A stretch of 64,000 nucleotides of DNA from Prorocentrum cordatum (GCA_963575745.1 CAUYUJ010020719.1:35003-99002); one strand, 5' to 3'. Numbered from the stretch's first letter, positions 10,441-21,862 are shown. Notes: generated by a model from the sequence alone, not told the origin. Numbers and translations are program-made.

Positions 10441-11154
10441 GCGGCCCCAGCAAACCAGGCAAGCTTTGTGAGACACAGGAAAGGACCCTCAGCGGCACGG
10501 ATTGTTTGCATGAAGCAGTGAAGATGTTAAAGTTGGCCGCGCTTAAGAAAACAGAACGTAGCATACGCACTAGAGGGGGGCCAAGATGAGGATGGTGGTT
10601 CATTGTGCTACGGCAGTGTTGTATGCTCGATTCTGTTTTGGAGGAGACTGAGTCCTAGTAGAAGGTGGGAAACGTAGCTAATTACTGTCAGTGCCCTACG
10701 GCCTATTCAGCCACCATGCATTGGGGGGACCTCCAGGAAGTCTCCTGTCTCCAGGGTTTCCGGGGGATCCTCCACGGTTTTTCTTTCCAGGATCTTTTGG
10801 GGTCGTTTTGTGTGGGAGTGGTCTTGAGCTTCTGGCGTTCCAGAGTGGTAAGGTGCTTGCATGGGGTCGTCAATGCCTTGGTGGTGGGCCTTGACCCAAA
10901 GGTAGAAGCCGAGCAGCAGCAACACCCGTGCATCCGCAGAGTGTGGTCCGCTTTGGGGGCATGTTGCAACTTGCTCCAGACTGGCCAGATGTTGGCATGG
11001 AGTGATCTCAGAGAGCGCGGTCGCCTAGGACCCGAGGAGAAGCCCAGCTGAAAAACGAGGGCATCCAGACAGTGTGACTCACTTGTGGGTCGTCCTGCGC
11101 CTTCCTTTGGACTGGTGAGGTGCTGGCAGGGGGTGATCCTGAACCCAGAGGTAA
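10441..11154. other. Unassigned; two-copy short repeat
   Basis: The theme tggtaaggtgcttgcatggg near 10848 recurs in variant form near 10983 (gccagatgttggcatgg) and 11113 (tggtgaggtgctggcaggg), so a 115-135 bp degenerate repeat is likely. No gene is visible. Confidence 0.45.
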
Positions 11155-11280
11155 GCCCAGACATCCGGCGTCTCGATTTGAGACACGGGCCCCCGACTTT
11201 TCGACCACTTCCCCTGGACCGGTTTTTTATCCCGAGTCGTTTTGACGGTCCCGATGCCCAGTGAGGGCCTTGAGAGGCCG
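11155..11280 (-). repeat. Dispersed repeat DR1, copy (-)
   Basis: Reverse of the 15178-15352 copy. Landmarks are cagacatccggcgtctcgat, gggcccccgac, ctggaccggttttttatccc and gttttgacggtcccgatgcc. Confidence 0.7.
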
Positions 11281-11394
11281 CCCCGTCTCGATTCTGTCGA
11301 GACGCCATATGTCTGGGCAACTGCAGGCCGATGCTTGGGCCCTGACAGTCCTCAATCGTGCCAGAACACCATGTCTGGGACGACAAACTGCTGT

Positions 11395-11955
11395 AAACTG
11401 CTAGACGAATGTGCGCGGCGCTAAAGGCGAGAGCCACATTTTGAAAACGACCCATCCGTGAGCCTGTAGCGAATTGTGTAGAAGAATGCGCGCGGCGCTC
11501 AGGCAAGAGCCACATTTTGAAAACAGCCCGCCCTCCATCCGTAAACCTGTTGCTGCAAACTGTGTAGACGAACGTGCGCGGCGCTCAGGCGAGAGCCACA
11601 TTTTGAAAGCGGCTTGCCGTCCATCCGTGAACCTCTGGCAAGTTTTAAATTTCAAGACCATAGTTTGCCAAGCAATATCAGGCGAGCGCTGGGCCCGCCC
11701 TACCGACCCGTCTCGGGTTGCGACAAGGAGGAGTGATTTATAAGGAAAAGGAATGTAGGAGGAAGGAGGGAGGAGGGAGGACGGAGGACGGAGGACGGAA
11801 GGGGGAGGAGGGAGGAGGGAGGAGGAGGAGGGAGGAGGAGAAGGAGGAGGAGGAGGAGAAGGAGGAGAAGGAGGAGGAGGAGGAGGGAGACGAGGAGAAG
11901 GAAGACGAGGACGAAGAGGAGGAGGAGGAGGAGGAGGAGGAGGAGGGGGAGGAGG
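11395..11955 (+). repeat. Composite element: ~80-bp array plus GGA tail, copy 1
   Basis: Three diverged units begin near 11412, 11488 and 11575. Each holds gcgcggcgct, gcgagagccacattttgaaa and a ccgtccatccgtgaa-type word. A junction segment follows (11668-11755, including cgggttgcgacaaggagga) and then a (GGA)n tract to about 11955. The same order occurs at 13470-14175, reversed at 62835-63260, and in worn form at 28005-28440. Confidence 0.8.
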
Positions 11956-13064
11956 GAGGCCACCTCACTGCGCGTATCACCGCACGGCTTCTTGCCTCAT
12001 TTCTATTTGCCCTCCACATTATCTTGTGTCCAGCCTTATCTTACAGGCCAGCCTGATCGGTGGATGTGGGACCGATGGTGGTGGCGATGGAGGAGGGAGA
12101 ATACGACCATGCTGTGTCATTGCAGCAACACATATCTTTAATACTTGGTACAGCTGTACTGCCTTCAGGCCAGCCTTATCCTGACACAGGCCGGCCTAAC
12201 TCTGCTGCCACCTCGCAGCAGATACCGTCATAGGACTGGTAAAATACAGCAGGAAGATGGGCGGGAGGCGGAGGTTGACTGGAGTTGGGTGGGAGTAGTG
12301 GATACCCTACGGCAGCAACTGCTCTTTGGCGGCACAACTCCACTGTTTTACATTCGCAGCATTTACTTGCAGACCCGGACGCAGCAACTGCTCTTTGGCG
12401 GCACAATTTCGCCTCTAGACAGCCTTACTATCTCTAGAAGCAAGCACATGTTGGCAACATCACAGTCAGTGTTTTCCTCTTGCTCACAAGTGCAGTCTGC
12501 CAAGATGGCACTTGTTCCGAACAAGGGATGGGGCTTGGAGGTTGTCGTGTTTGGGGTGGAAAAGTACACTGAGTACATTCATACACGGTTTGGGGTCAAC
12601 CCAAACCCTGGGCAGCAACCTTCGAACAGCACAGTCACGGCTTCGCTGTGCACTTTTTCTTCATTTGATTTTCTTGTCCAGCAGCATGTACCTCAAAGTT
12701 GTTACTCGCATTTTAGTTACTGTTATGTGTTCGTGCTGCCGTTTAGCACTCCAAAGTACATGCTTGCACTGTGCTCGCCCGTATACACACCATTCTGTGC
12801 ATGGCAGCAACTGCTTTATTTGCCGAGGCGGCATCACCAACTGATCTTACGGGCCTATACCTGTCTTCGTTGTTCTTATCTTATTACTGGCAGTGCTAAC
12901 TAAGGTGTTTGCCGACCTCGAGGACCTGGCGGATGCCGACTCGTTTTTTATATTTTCCCTGATTTGTCTTGGCTCGCGCCCCGCGGCACCCGCCAAGGTT
13001 GTTCGGCGCCGAGTCGCTTCCTTACAGTCGCAAGAACGCCACATGTTCACACATAAGGTCTGGC
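11956..13064. other. Unassigned; possible retroelement trace
   Basis: Lower-GC stretch containing a short duplication: gcagcaactgctctttggcg at about 12313 and 12382. A frame around 12500-12600 reads GLEVVVFGVEKYTEYIHTRF, which recalls the RNase H motif of Ty3/gypsy polyproteins (E-L-x-A-V-V-F-x-x-E-K-F-x-x-Y-I-x-G-R). With only about 20 residues alike and no neighbouring domain, this is weak. Confidence 0.3.
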
Positions 13065-13125
13065 CAACGCAAAAGGAGGAGGGAGGAGGAGGAACGACGA
13101 GGAGGAGGAGGAGGAGGAGGAAGAA
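13065..13125. repeat. (GGA)n microsatellite
   Basis: Short GGAGGA tract with ACGA interruption, purines on the plus strand. Confidence 0.85.
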
Positions 13126-13469
13126 AAACCCAAGAGTCATGAACGATGTTGGGGCCAACCCTCTCTCCAAGCTCCTTTTTCATAGGCCCTTTAACGGTTC
13201 ATTACCACTGAGGGAACTGCTTCGTCGGAAGCAGCCGTTTAAAGACCCTGAAGCATGCCGAAACACTATTCTCGGGAGTCCAACGCCACGGATCAACTTG
13301 ACTGCTGCGTCTTGGCGATCTTGAGCGGTGCCAGAACACCATTCTTGGGGCTTAAGCGCTGCGAATCAGCATGAATTCTGCGCCCCCATAATCCAAAATC
13401 TTTCCAAAACACCATTTCTGGTTTGTTACTCATGGGAATCCGTGTGGCCTTTTCAACAATTTCAGAGCG

Positions 13470-14175
13470 AATGTGCGCGGCGCCAAGGCGAGAGCCACAT
13501 TTTGAAAAAGAGCAGCCGCCAATCCATGAAGCTCGTTCAAGTTTTTGTTTAAAAATGCGCGGCGCCAAGGCGAGAGCCACATTTTGAAAACGACCCGCCC
13601 TCGATCTGCGAAGTTCTTGGAACTTGTTAAATCGAATGCGCGCAGCGCTAACGTGAGAACCACATTTTGAGAACAGCCCGCCCTCAATCCGAGAAACTCT
13701 TGTAAGTTTTGAGACGAATGTGCGCGGCGCTAGGCGATTGCCACATTTTGAAAACGACCCGCCCTCAATCCGTGACATTCTTGCAGTTTTTGAACGAACC
13801 TGCGTGACGCCCAAGCGAGAGCCACATTTCGAAAACGACCCGCCCTGCATTTGTGAAACTCTTCCAAATGTTTAAAACGAATGTACGTGGCGCTGCGGCG
13901 AGAGTCACATGTTGAACACGACTTGCCCTCCATCTGTGAAATTGTTGTCATTTTTTGCGTTTCAGGGTCATAAGCGGTGAGGAGTCTCAGGCGAAACGCC
14001 CGGCCCGCCCTAAAAACTGGCTTCGGGGTGCGACAGGGAGACGTTACTTCTAAAGAAAAAAATGGAGGAGGAGGAGGAGGAGGAGGAGGAGGAGGAGGAG
14101 GAGGAGGAGGGAGGAGGCAGGAGGAGGAGGAGGAGGAGGAGGAGGAGGAAGAGGAGGAGGAGGAGGAGGAGGAGT
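13470..14175 (+). repeat. Composite element: ~81-bp array plus GGA tail, copy 2
   Basis: Six units start near 13475, 13557, 13638, 13722, 13802 and 13885 (spacing 80-84 bp). Each carries a gcgcggcgc-type start, gagagccacattttgaaaa and cgacccgccctc. The array is followed by a junction segment (about 13950-14055, containing ggggtgcgacagggagacgt) and an uninterrupted (GGA)n tract. Confidence 0.85.
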
Positions 14176-14394
14176 GATAATGATAAGGTGGACGACAGAG
14201 TTTGGGTTTCATTTGGCCTTTGCCAGCCTGCGTGGCGCGGCAGCAACACGGCAGTGGAGCCACGCAGGGCCCTCCCCAGGCGCTCGACGGCGCGTGGTTT
14301 TCTACGCGCGCGGCCCCAGCAGGTCCCGACTTACCCTTTGGGGGCGGGTACCCAGAGACCCGAGGTTGCGACTAAAACTGTGCGGATTTGTTGC

Positions 14395-14522
14395 TGCTGT
14401 TATTTTCGGCTTCAACGGGCCCCGGGCCGCCAACAAAACGACCGATGACGAAGAACCAGTCCTGGGGAAACTGTTTAGATCTCCTGGGGCCCACGCATCG
14501 AAAAAGTTGGAGCGCCGGATGT
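14395..14522 (+). repeat. Dispersed repeat DR1, copy (+), diverged
   Basis: Landmarks are ttttcggcttcaacgggccc, gaagaaccagtcctggggaa and a final gccggatgtgtggg, matching DR1 in order. Confidence 0.55.
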
Positions 14523-14861
14523 GTGGGTGATTTTTCGCCCTGGGCCCGCACTTTATGGCCCTGGGGCCCGATGGCGGGCTCCAGGTTGGGCGTCGCGCAA
14601 CGGGGGAACGATCAATGGGGGGGCGGGGGCAGCGAGGGCTGCAGAACAGTGGCCGTTTACGGCCTTCAGGGCCCGAGAAGTCCGCCCATCTCCCCCCCAC
14701 CGATTGATCGCCCCCCCCTTTCCCCTTCTCAAGCGGCGCCCAGCCAGGGGCCGAAGTCGAGGCAAAACGCCAGGGCCGACAGACCACATCGCGTCGGCGA
14801 CATCTGGCTCTGGGCCTCTGCTAGCCCCGCCAGGACGCGCGAGCGGCGGCCGCCGCCGCCA
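14523..14861. other. Unassigned GC-rich spacer
   Basis: GC-rich DNA between a DR1 copy and a GAC microsatellite; no gene recognised. Confidence 0.4.
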
Positions 14862-14990
14862 CCGACGACGACGACGAAAACGACGACGACGATGACGACG
14901 ACGGCGAAGACGAAGACGAAAACGAAGACGACGACGACGACGAAGACGAAGACGAAAACAAAGACGAAGTCGAAGTCGAGAACGAAGACT
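14862..14990. repeat. (GAC/GAAGAC)n microsatellite
   Basis: Run of GAC triplets interspersed with GAA and AAAC triplet variants. Confidence 0.95.
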
Positions 14991-15177
14991 TTCTTGTTCC
15001 GCGGGGCCAATGGCGCCACGAATCCAGTCCGGGCTCCGCCCCGCGGCTGTCGCGCCCTCTGGCGCGCCCGCGGAGCCCCCGAACCGTTCACCACGCGGCG
15101 GCAACCGAACCCAAAGGGCAAACGGAAGGCCAGCCACGAACTGCATCGCTCCCTGGAGGGAGAAAGGCCCAGACATC

Positions 15178-15352
15178 GGGCGCCTCGAAAAATTCGAGAC
15201 GGAGGTTTTCCATAGTTTTCGGCCTCTCGGCGCCCTTGCCGGGCCTCGAGAACGTGAGAAAAAAACCCAGGATGAAAAACCGGTCCCGGGGACATGGTCA
15301 AGAGGTCGGGGGCCCGTGTCCCGAAAAAATCGAGGCGTTGGTTGTCTGGGGG
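15178..15352 (+). repeat. Dispersed repeat DR1, best long copy (+)
   Basis: Order of landmarks: tttcggcctctcggcgccct, gccgggcctcgagaacgtga, gatgaaaaaccggtcccggg, gaggtcgggggcccgtgtcc, and gttggttgtctgggg. It shares all of them with 2290-2458 and, reversed, with 52598-52740. Confidence 0.75.
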
Positions 15353-15434
15353 GCCGTCGGCGCACCGTACAGTACGGGCCAGGCCGCCCGATCGCCCAGA
15401 GGACCCAGGAGAAACGATGTTGGACCCGGGACCG

Positions 15435-16240
15435 AGTTGGAGGAGGGAGGAGGAGATAGGTGGAGAAGGGACGGAGGGAGGGAGGGTGGGAGGGAGGGAG
15501 GAGGAGGACGAGGAGGAGGAGGAGGAGGAGGACGAGGAGGAGGAGGAGGAGGAGAGGAGGAGGAGGAGGAGAAGGACCGAGCGAGGCGGAGGGAGGAGGA
15601 GGAGGAGGAGGAGGAGGAGGAGGAGCAGGAGGGAGGAGGAGGAGGAGGAGGAGGAGGAGGAGGAGGTGGAGGTCGGGGGGGACGGACCGCCGATCTCGTC
15701 CCAAGGCGGCGACTGCGGGGAGTGAGCTCCCGCGCCGCCCTGGGGGAGGACGCGGGACCTGGCATCGCCCACGGAAGGGGCGCCCGGGGGCGGGGGTTTG
15801 GGCCCCGCCTCCACCAGGGGGCACTTTGGCACGACACCCCGCTCATGGGGGTACCCCCCCCGAAGTCGAAGACGACGACGACGAAGACGAAAACGAAGAC
15901 GGGAACGAAGACGAAGACGTCGACGAAGACGACGACGAAGACGAGAACGAAAACGAAAACGAAGGCGACGACGACGACGAAGACGAACACGGCGACGGGC
16001 CGCGATGTCGGAGAGTTCTGGGCGGCCCGCGGGGTGGGCCGCCGCCCAGGCCGCCGGCCTCGGCGAGGGCGAGGGCGCCAGGCATGCGGCGGGAGGGGGG
16101 GAGGGGGGGCGGAGGACGAGGGAGGTGGGGGGGAGAGAGAAGAGAGGGAGCGAGGAGGAGGAGGAGGAGGAGGAGGAGGAGGAGGAGGAAGAGGAAGGTT
16201 GGAGAGGGGGGAGGAGGCGAAGGCGGTTGAGGAGGAGGAC
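15435..16240. repeat. GGA and GAC microsatellite cluster
   Basis: (GGA)n-type tracts at 15435-15670 and 16083-16240 flank a (GAC/GAA)n tract at 15868-16005. The intervening 15671-15867 and 16006-16082 are GC-rich with no gene. Long frames over this cluster are poly-Glu, poly-Arg, poly-Lys/Thr or poly-Ser. Confidence 0.9.
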
Positions 16241-16344
16241 TTGCGCTCGATGTGACTCCCAGCATCCCAGGTACTCGCAGGCCCACGGCCGAGGCCAGTC
16301 TGAGGCAGGAAAAGGCGGAGGAATCTGACCTCTCGTGTGGCAGA

Positions 16345-16891
16345 GCGCTTCTCCTCCTCCTCCTCCTCCTTCTCCTCCTCGCCCTCCTCCTCCCTCATAC
16401 GCACGTCTTCTCAATCCAACTCGCCCTCCTCGTGGTCCTGCTGTTGCTCCTCGTGTTGTGTGTTGTGTTTCCTGTCCCTCCTCTCGGTGCTCCCCGCTCC
16501 CGTTTCCTCTGACCCGTCTTCCCCTCCGTCCTTCTCGTCCTCCTCTCTCCTCACTCCTCCGCCGCGTCCCTCCATCTTGCCCCCTCGCTCCCTCCCTTGT
16601 CTCTCCTCCTCCTCCTCCTCATCCTCCTCCTCCCCCTCCTCCTCGCCCTCCTTCCTTATCTTCCCTCCTCGCCCTCCTCCTCCTCGTCCTCCTCCTCCTC
16701 GTACTCCTCCTCCTCCTCATCATCACCACCACCACCATCAACATCAGCATCAGCATCATCATCACCACCACCATCATCACCACCATCACCACCATCACCA
16801 CCATCATCATCATCATCATCATCAGCATCATCATCATCATCATCCTCATCCTCATCATCATCATCAACATCATCATCATCATCAGCATCAA

Positions 16892-16935
<44 letters not shown>

Positions 16936-17200
16936 ACCTCAACATCAACACCATCACCATCACCGTCACCATCCTCATCCTCATCTTCATCCTTATCCTC
17001 ATCCTTATCCTGCCCCTCATCCTCCTCATTCTCATCCTCATCCTCATTCTCTCTCCTCTCCTTTTCCCTCCATCTTCCACCTCCTCCTCCTCGCTCATCT
17101 CCCCTCCTCGCCCTCCTCGTCCTCTTCTTCCCCCCCCTCCCCCTCACTCTCTCCGTCCCTTCTCCTCCTCCCTCCCCCCCCTGCCGCGGCAGCAGCCCGT
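16345..17200. repeat. TCC/CAT microsatellite block, about 850 bp
   Basis: TCC-rich tracts (16345-16720 and 16975-17180) enclose a (CAT/CAC)n tract (16716-16975). Frames read as poly-His, poly-Ile and poly-Ser (plus) or poly-Asp and poly-Met (minus), which are not genes. Confidence 0.95.
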
Positions 17201-17330
17201 AGGGTATCGGGCGCCGAGCTGCCCCTCCTGGAGGCCGTGGGTTTCCAGCTCTTCCTGGAGCCGAAGCCGGACGCCGCGCCCCGCCTCGGCCCGAAGCCCG
17301 CCGGCATTGGCCGCCCTCGTCGCATCGGGC

Positions 17331-17331
<1 letters not shown>

Positions 17332-17367
<36 letters not shown>

Positions 17368-17368
17368 T
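17332..17368. repeat. (GAC)n microsatellite
   Basis: Pure run of about 12 GAC triplets. Confidence 0.95.
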
Positions 17369-17895
17369 CAACTCAACTCAAGCTCATGGAGTCCCTGCAA
17401 TCCTGATGCACTGCTGCACGCGTTGCTCTGCAAGGTAGCTGGACTCTGAGGGGGAGCACCTGTCAATCCGAAAAGCATGGCGGCAATCACCCGTAAAAAA
17501 CGAATTCGTGAAACTTCCGAATGAATTCCAACGAAACTGTGCAGCGACTGTCGCCAACTGCACAGGACAGCACCGGCCGATCGAGACCCCTTGAAGGCAC
17601 GCAGCCCCATTCGGGGCCCGATACAAGAAGCACGAGGGAGCTCATCCCGCCCTCCCCCGACCACCCCCCCGACGACCAGACCTCCCACCCCGTCCGCTCC
17701 CTCGGCCTCTACCGCGGCTACGCGGATGCTCCAGCACTGGCACGGTAGGCCGCAGTGGGCTAGCCTGCCAGCTCACCTGCCTCTCGCTCGGTTGCTCAAG
17801 CACGCTAGCTGGAACCACGCCCTGACTAATTAATGGTGCTAATCTCTCGCTTGATTGCAACTGCTGGCTAATATGATCATTGCTGCTGCCGCTGC
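17369..17895. other. Unassigned sequence
   Basis: No gene or repeat recognised. It lies just beyond the 3' end of LINE A on the minus strand and may include its untranslated tail. Confidence 0.4.
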
Positions 17896-18381
17896 TCACT
17901 CCTGGTCTAACCACTTCAACAAGTCCCGTTCCAGAGGGCCCCTTGGCGCTGACCCAAGAAGCGGAACCCCTCCCTCCGACACGACCAACTGCTCCAGCAT
18001 CGGGCCTTGCTCGGCTCCCAGCGGAACCGACGGATCGTATTTCAACACGATCGTCGCCTTCTGACTTTCGCCCTCCTTTTTCTTCTGGATGCGGATGCGG
18101 AAGTAGGGGGCGGCCCGATTCAAGTTCGCCTGCGTCACCTCGTTCAAGCCGTTCTGCCACATGTCGTGCATGTGCTGCTTCAGCTGGGTCAGCTCCTTCT
18201 TCTTTGCCTCCTCGCACTCTGGGATGATCTCCGTTGCCTCGTAACGAGCCACCGCCATCACAATCGAGAGGTGTGGAGGGCCGCGTAGACGATGGTTGAC
18301 GGTCTCTCCGTTGTCCTTCTTCGTGCGGAGACTCCTGGACTCCTCGCTGTAGGCTTGCCCTGCTGCCGCTCCTGCTGCCAC
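17896..18381 (-). pseudogene. LINE A C-terminal tail
   Basis: About 160 codons. It ends with the signature APRGPLERDLLKWLDQE, which I associate with the C-terminus of dinoflagellate LINE-like proteins (A-P-R-G-x-L-E-R). Earlier it has a GPPHL motif and a charged, helix-rich middle (KKKELTQLKQHMHDMW). The stretch is open throughout, so this end is better preserved than the rest. The function of the tail is unknown to me. Confidence 0.65.
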
Positions 18382-18869
18382 GAGCGGCTGCCCCGAGTCG
18401 AGCTCGAAGCGAAGGCAGAGCGCCGCCGCCGTGTCCGCGATCTCCTTCGCGTTGGAGACGATCAGGCGGACCGCCGTACACGCCGGTCGTTGAAAGTAGG
18501 TATTTCTGGATTCCTAGATCCCAACCTACTTCAAGCGCCTTCCTACTTCAAGAATCGGCATGCTTTTGCTGTGTTTTGTTATTCTCTGGGGGGACCTGGA
18601 CCCAATCTACTATATCCGCCTTCCTACTTCATGATTCTACCTACTTCTTCCGACCGACGTGTATTCATCTCTTTGCCGCTGCCGACGCCCTTGCCGCCCT
18701 TCTCGTTCTGTTTCGGGCTGCTCGTGCTCGAGTCCGTTGGCCTCGCCCTGCTTGTCGGCTGGGCCTGCTCCCGACGCCACCAGCCCCTCGAACCGCGACG
18801 GCGCCGCTGCGATCGCTTCTGATCCCGTCACGGACATTCGGAGGCCTATGATGGTAGGGCTGTATGGAA

Positions 18870-19565
18870 GCTGGGGGATGTTCGACCACATGGCGACAGA
18901 GCGTAATGGTGACGGACCCCTTGTAATCACATGTAGGGCAATCGTATAAGGACGGGGTCTGCAACGTAGCCAACGAATGCGGGCCGATTGTCTCGCAGTG
19001 CCCACGAAGAACAAGAGCTCCCCAGGTGCCTGGCAGCAGTCTCCCGTGACGAGAAAACCTGATGACAATTAATGCATTGGTAGGGGGTTAGAAAACGCAT
19101 AAGACTCCGAAGGTGATGATGATGCCGGATGTGCTCCAGCAGTCCCTTGCGAGTGGCGAACGCACGCGTACACGGGACCCCCTCCATCACAATTTCGCAC
19201 ACGAACGAAAGCTCAATTGGTCCCTCGGGCTCGGGAGCATCCACATGTTGAGCATCCACAGTATGGGGTCGCGGGGCCCTTAAGCACGAAGGTGGAGGAG
19301 CCTGGACCGTAAAAGTAGCCGAGCGGATCTCGGTCAGATCAATAGCAATGAAATCCTCAGAAGCGTCCGCATCCGCTAGCAGGCGGAGGTACTCTGCCAC
19401 TCGGCGTAGGCCTTCACATCGAAGGCGCCGGCGGGCACGTTCAAGATCGGACGAGACCTGGCGATTCCATGGAGATGCCTTTTGCGACGGTCGTCCCGCA
19501 ATGAGCTGAGGCCGAAGCTTGTCAACGTCTGCAACCCCGAAGAGAGCACCACAACACCTGACCAT
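18870..19565 (-). pseudogene. LINE A C2H2 zinc-finger region
   Basis: The frame 19565-18927 shows C-E-I-V-M-E-G-V-P-C with a following H-I-R-H-H-H, then YQCINCHQVFSSRETAARH, both C2H2-type. A third, LYDCPTCDYKGSVTITLCRH, lies in another frame at about 18973-18900. Finger arrays at this place after the RT thumb recur in LINEs B, C, E and F. They probably bind nucleic acid; that role is inferred. Confidence 0.7.
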
Positions 19566-19884
19566 GATCAGTGGGGCTCCGACTCCAACTCTGATATAGC
19601 TTAAGCCTGCGGGTAAGCAGCTCGGTCTCGGAGGGCGCTAGACGTAGACGTGATAGGACCTGCTTGTTGCCAAGAGTCTTCACGTGAGGACCCCCGAATT
19701 CAGCCGTACTTCCTAGCACCGCCCGTCCTAGCCGTGCTAAGCAAATGTCTAGGACATCGTAGTCGCCTGCGTACAGAACGAAGCTCTCGAGGCAGCTCAG
19801 AAGCGAGTTTTGTACAAACCCAATGCACAGGCTCCTCTTCCACCTCCAGGGAACGCCATGCTCCCGATATTGGTAGATGATCAC
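19566..19884 (-). pseudogene. LINE A post-endonuclease linker fused to RT thumb
   Basis: The first part (VPWRWKRSLCIGFVQNSLLS) looks like the linker that normally follows the endonuclease. The second (ETELLTRRLKLYQSWSRSP then DHGQVL) looks like the post-palm region of the RT, as in B (MTTREVYRRWQI) and C (MRIRRLKWLQEVARHPEHTQ). No RT palm motif lies between them, so the junction near 19800 marks an internal deletion of the catalytic core. Confidence 0.6.
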
Positions 19885-20680
19885 GGGGGGGAGGTCCAGA
19901 GACTGCTTGCAGTTTAGCCCTCAAGTGATGGAGGACATGGCACTGACTAACCTGCTCACGCATGCCCAGTGGGTAGAAGAAATAGTCCATGCGCGAGTTC
20001 CTCTCATCATTGCCGAAAAACGTGGGCACCACCCTGTCCCCCTCCGCGTTGCCCGCGAAGAAGCCATGGGGACCCAGAACTTCCCGTACTCTCGCTCCTG
20101 CTCCTCCCCGATACTTCTCCTGGCTGGCCGCCTCCACGACCGACACTTCGATCGCGCTTTTGCAGCCTGGAGGGGTGCCCAGTCCATCGTTCGCGTGACA
20201 AAATATGAATGGCGTGCAACGGGCAGGAAGAGCCTGGAGCACCGTCCCTAGCCAGTCGATCAGCAGCTTGACTGTCTTCAGGTAGCGAGGACGCTGAGAC
20301 AGGCGAGACGGACGAGGAGGGAAGTATAGGGAGATGGCGCACACGTCGCAACTACCTCGTTTAACCCGTACTCTCAGGACCTTGCCTTTGGCCTCGGGGG
20401 GAGATGGCCAGGTTTTGTGAATATGCCGATCTTCGATTCCTCCACCAAAGAGCACCGACCAACCAAATTTGGAATTACTGAACGACGCCTGAGGACCCCA
20501 TAGTCGGCCTGCAACCTGGCGCTGAGATACGACGCTGCCTGTGTACCGTTGAGGACGATCCTGAGTATGGGTCCCCGCCAGAAGGATGACATCATAATTC
20601 TGAGTTTTCAGAACAACCTCCTCCAAGCGGGACCCTGAACACCACATGGGATTCCACCCGAGAAGGCGGAGCTGGGACAT
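19862..20680 (-). pseudogene. LINE A AP-type endonuclease domain
   Basis: From the ATG at 20680. Exonuclease/endonuclease/phosphatase fold signs: YDVILLAGTH near the start (the place of the usual LQET-H motif), FCHANDGLG in the middle (place of D-x-N-D), SRMDYFFYP, and RDHLPISG near the end (place of S-D-H-x-P). The first motif lacks the usual glutamate, so activity is doubtful unless this lineage tolerates that change. Such domains nick target DNA for target-primed reverse transcription. The frame is lost right after the DHLPI motif. Confidence 0.7.
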
Positions 20681-20827
20681 CACTCGCCGACCAGCCGCCG
20701 CATGAGGGAGTTAGGGCAACATATGTGCGCGCTTGCTGAGGTGTGTGGGCCCCCAGCAAGAAACTACCTCAATGCCTATCCCACCCACTCGCGGGGAGAC
20801 CTCGAGCCCGTGGGCTACGACGACGGC

Positions 20828-20858
<31 letters not shown>

Positions 20859-21270
20859 GCGGCGGCGGCGACGGCGGCGGCGGCAGTGACGACGACGGCG
20901 ACGACGACGGCGGCGGCGGCGGTGGCGGCGGTGGCGGCGGCGTCGCCGTCGTCGTGGCGGTGGTCGGGGCGCTGTGCGTTGGCTGATCTCCCGACTCGAA
21001 GTTGCGTCGGAGACGCCTCGATGCGAAAATGTTGGGCGGCAAAGTCCGTCTCAGATATGCAGGGTGGATGCATCCGCAAATTCGGATCCGCCGTGCGTTC
21101 GCAGATCTCTCGACTCGAAATTGCGTCGGAGAAGCATCGCAATGGATGCGAAAAAGTGGGGCGGCAATGTTCGCCTCAGATATGTAGGGCGGATATACTC
21201 GCAGAAGGTGTGGCGCAAACAGCGACGACAAAGCAGGCCGCAAATCGTCATCGAAACGAAGTAGGAGGAG
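20681..21270. repeat. GAC/GGC microsatellite and 119-bp tandem pair
   Basis: 20816-20955 is a (GAC/GGC)n tract. From 20985 a two-copy tandem repeat follows: tcgaagttgcgtcggaga at about 20996 and tcgaaattgcgtcggaga at about 21115, each followed by variants of gggcggcaa and tcagatatg. Confidence 0.8.
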
Positions 21271-21513
21271 GTGTTTCGCTGTGGCTTTCTGGGGCCCCAC
21301 CACGGGCACCCTGACTGCGATAGAACGACGCATGATGAAGAGTTGGTCCTGTGGGAAGGCCCCTTGGTCCAGGACCCGTTTCACTGCAATGCGGTGGCGG
21401 TCGTCGAATTCATTGCCGTCGGATTCGTTGTCGGTTTCATCGCCGTCACCGCCATCGCCTTCGTCGTGGTCGTCGTGGTCGTGGTGGTCGTGGTGGTCGT
21501 GGTAGTCGTGGTA

Positions 21514-21566
<53 letters not shown>

Positions 21567-21830
21567 GGTCGTCGTCGTCGTCGCCGCCGTCGCCATCGTC
21601 ATCGTTGCCGCCGTTGTCGTCGTCGTCGTCGTAGTTGTTGCGGTGGTCGTCGTCGTCCAAGTCGTCGTAGGAGGAAGGGAGAAGGAAGTAACGGGGAAGC
21701 ATGCTCGGGTTACCGTCCCGACAAGTCGCAGTCGCAACCGTCAAGTCGACCAGAGGGAGGGTGGAGCACGAAGCGAAGGAGCGAGGCCGGGGACAAGAAA
21801 GGGAGGAAACGTAAGATGAGGGACGAGGGG

Positions 21831-21862
<32 letters not shown>

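Larger units (their letters stand above)
17896..20680 (-). mobile_element. LINE A: decayed non-LTR retroelement, RT core deleted
   Basis: Reading on the minus strand, the order is AP-type endonuclease (20680 to about 19870), a short post-endonuclease linker fused directly to the end of the RT thumb (19884-19566), C2H2 fingers (19565-18870) and a C-terminal tail (18381-17896). At least three frameshifts separate these parts, and the whole catalytic core of the reverse transcriptase is missing. The copy cannot move by itself. A microsatellite block (20816-22330) lies upstream, beyond which a cysteine-rich ORF (22379-22993) might be its detached N-terminal part. Confidence 0.8.

Noticed and set aside
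14729-16414. 561-codon minus-strand ORF
   Set aside because: Composed of poly-Ser, poly-Val/Phe and poly-Leu translated from GGA and GAC microsatellites plus a DR1 copy.
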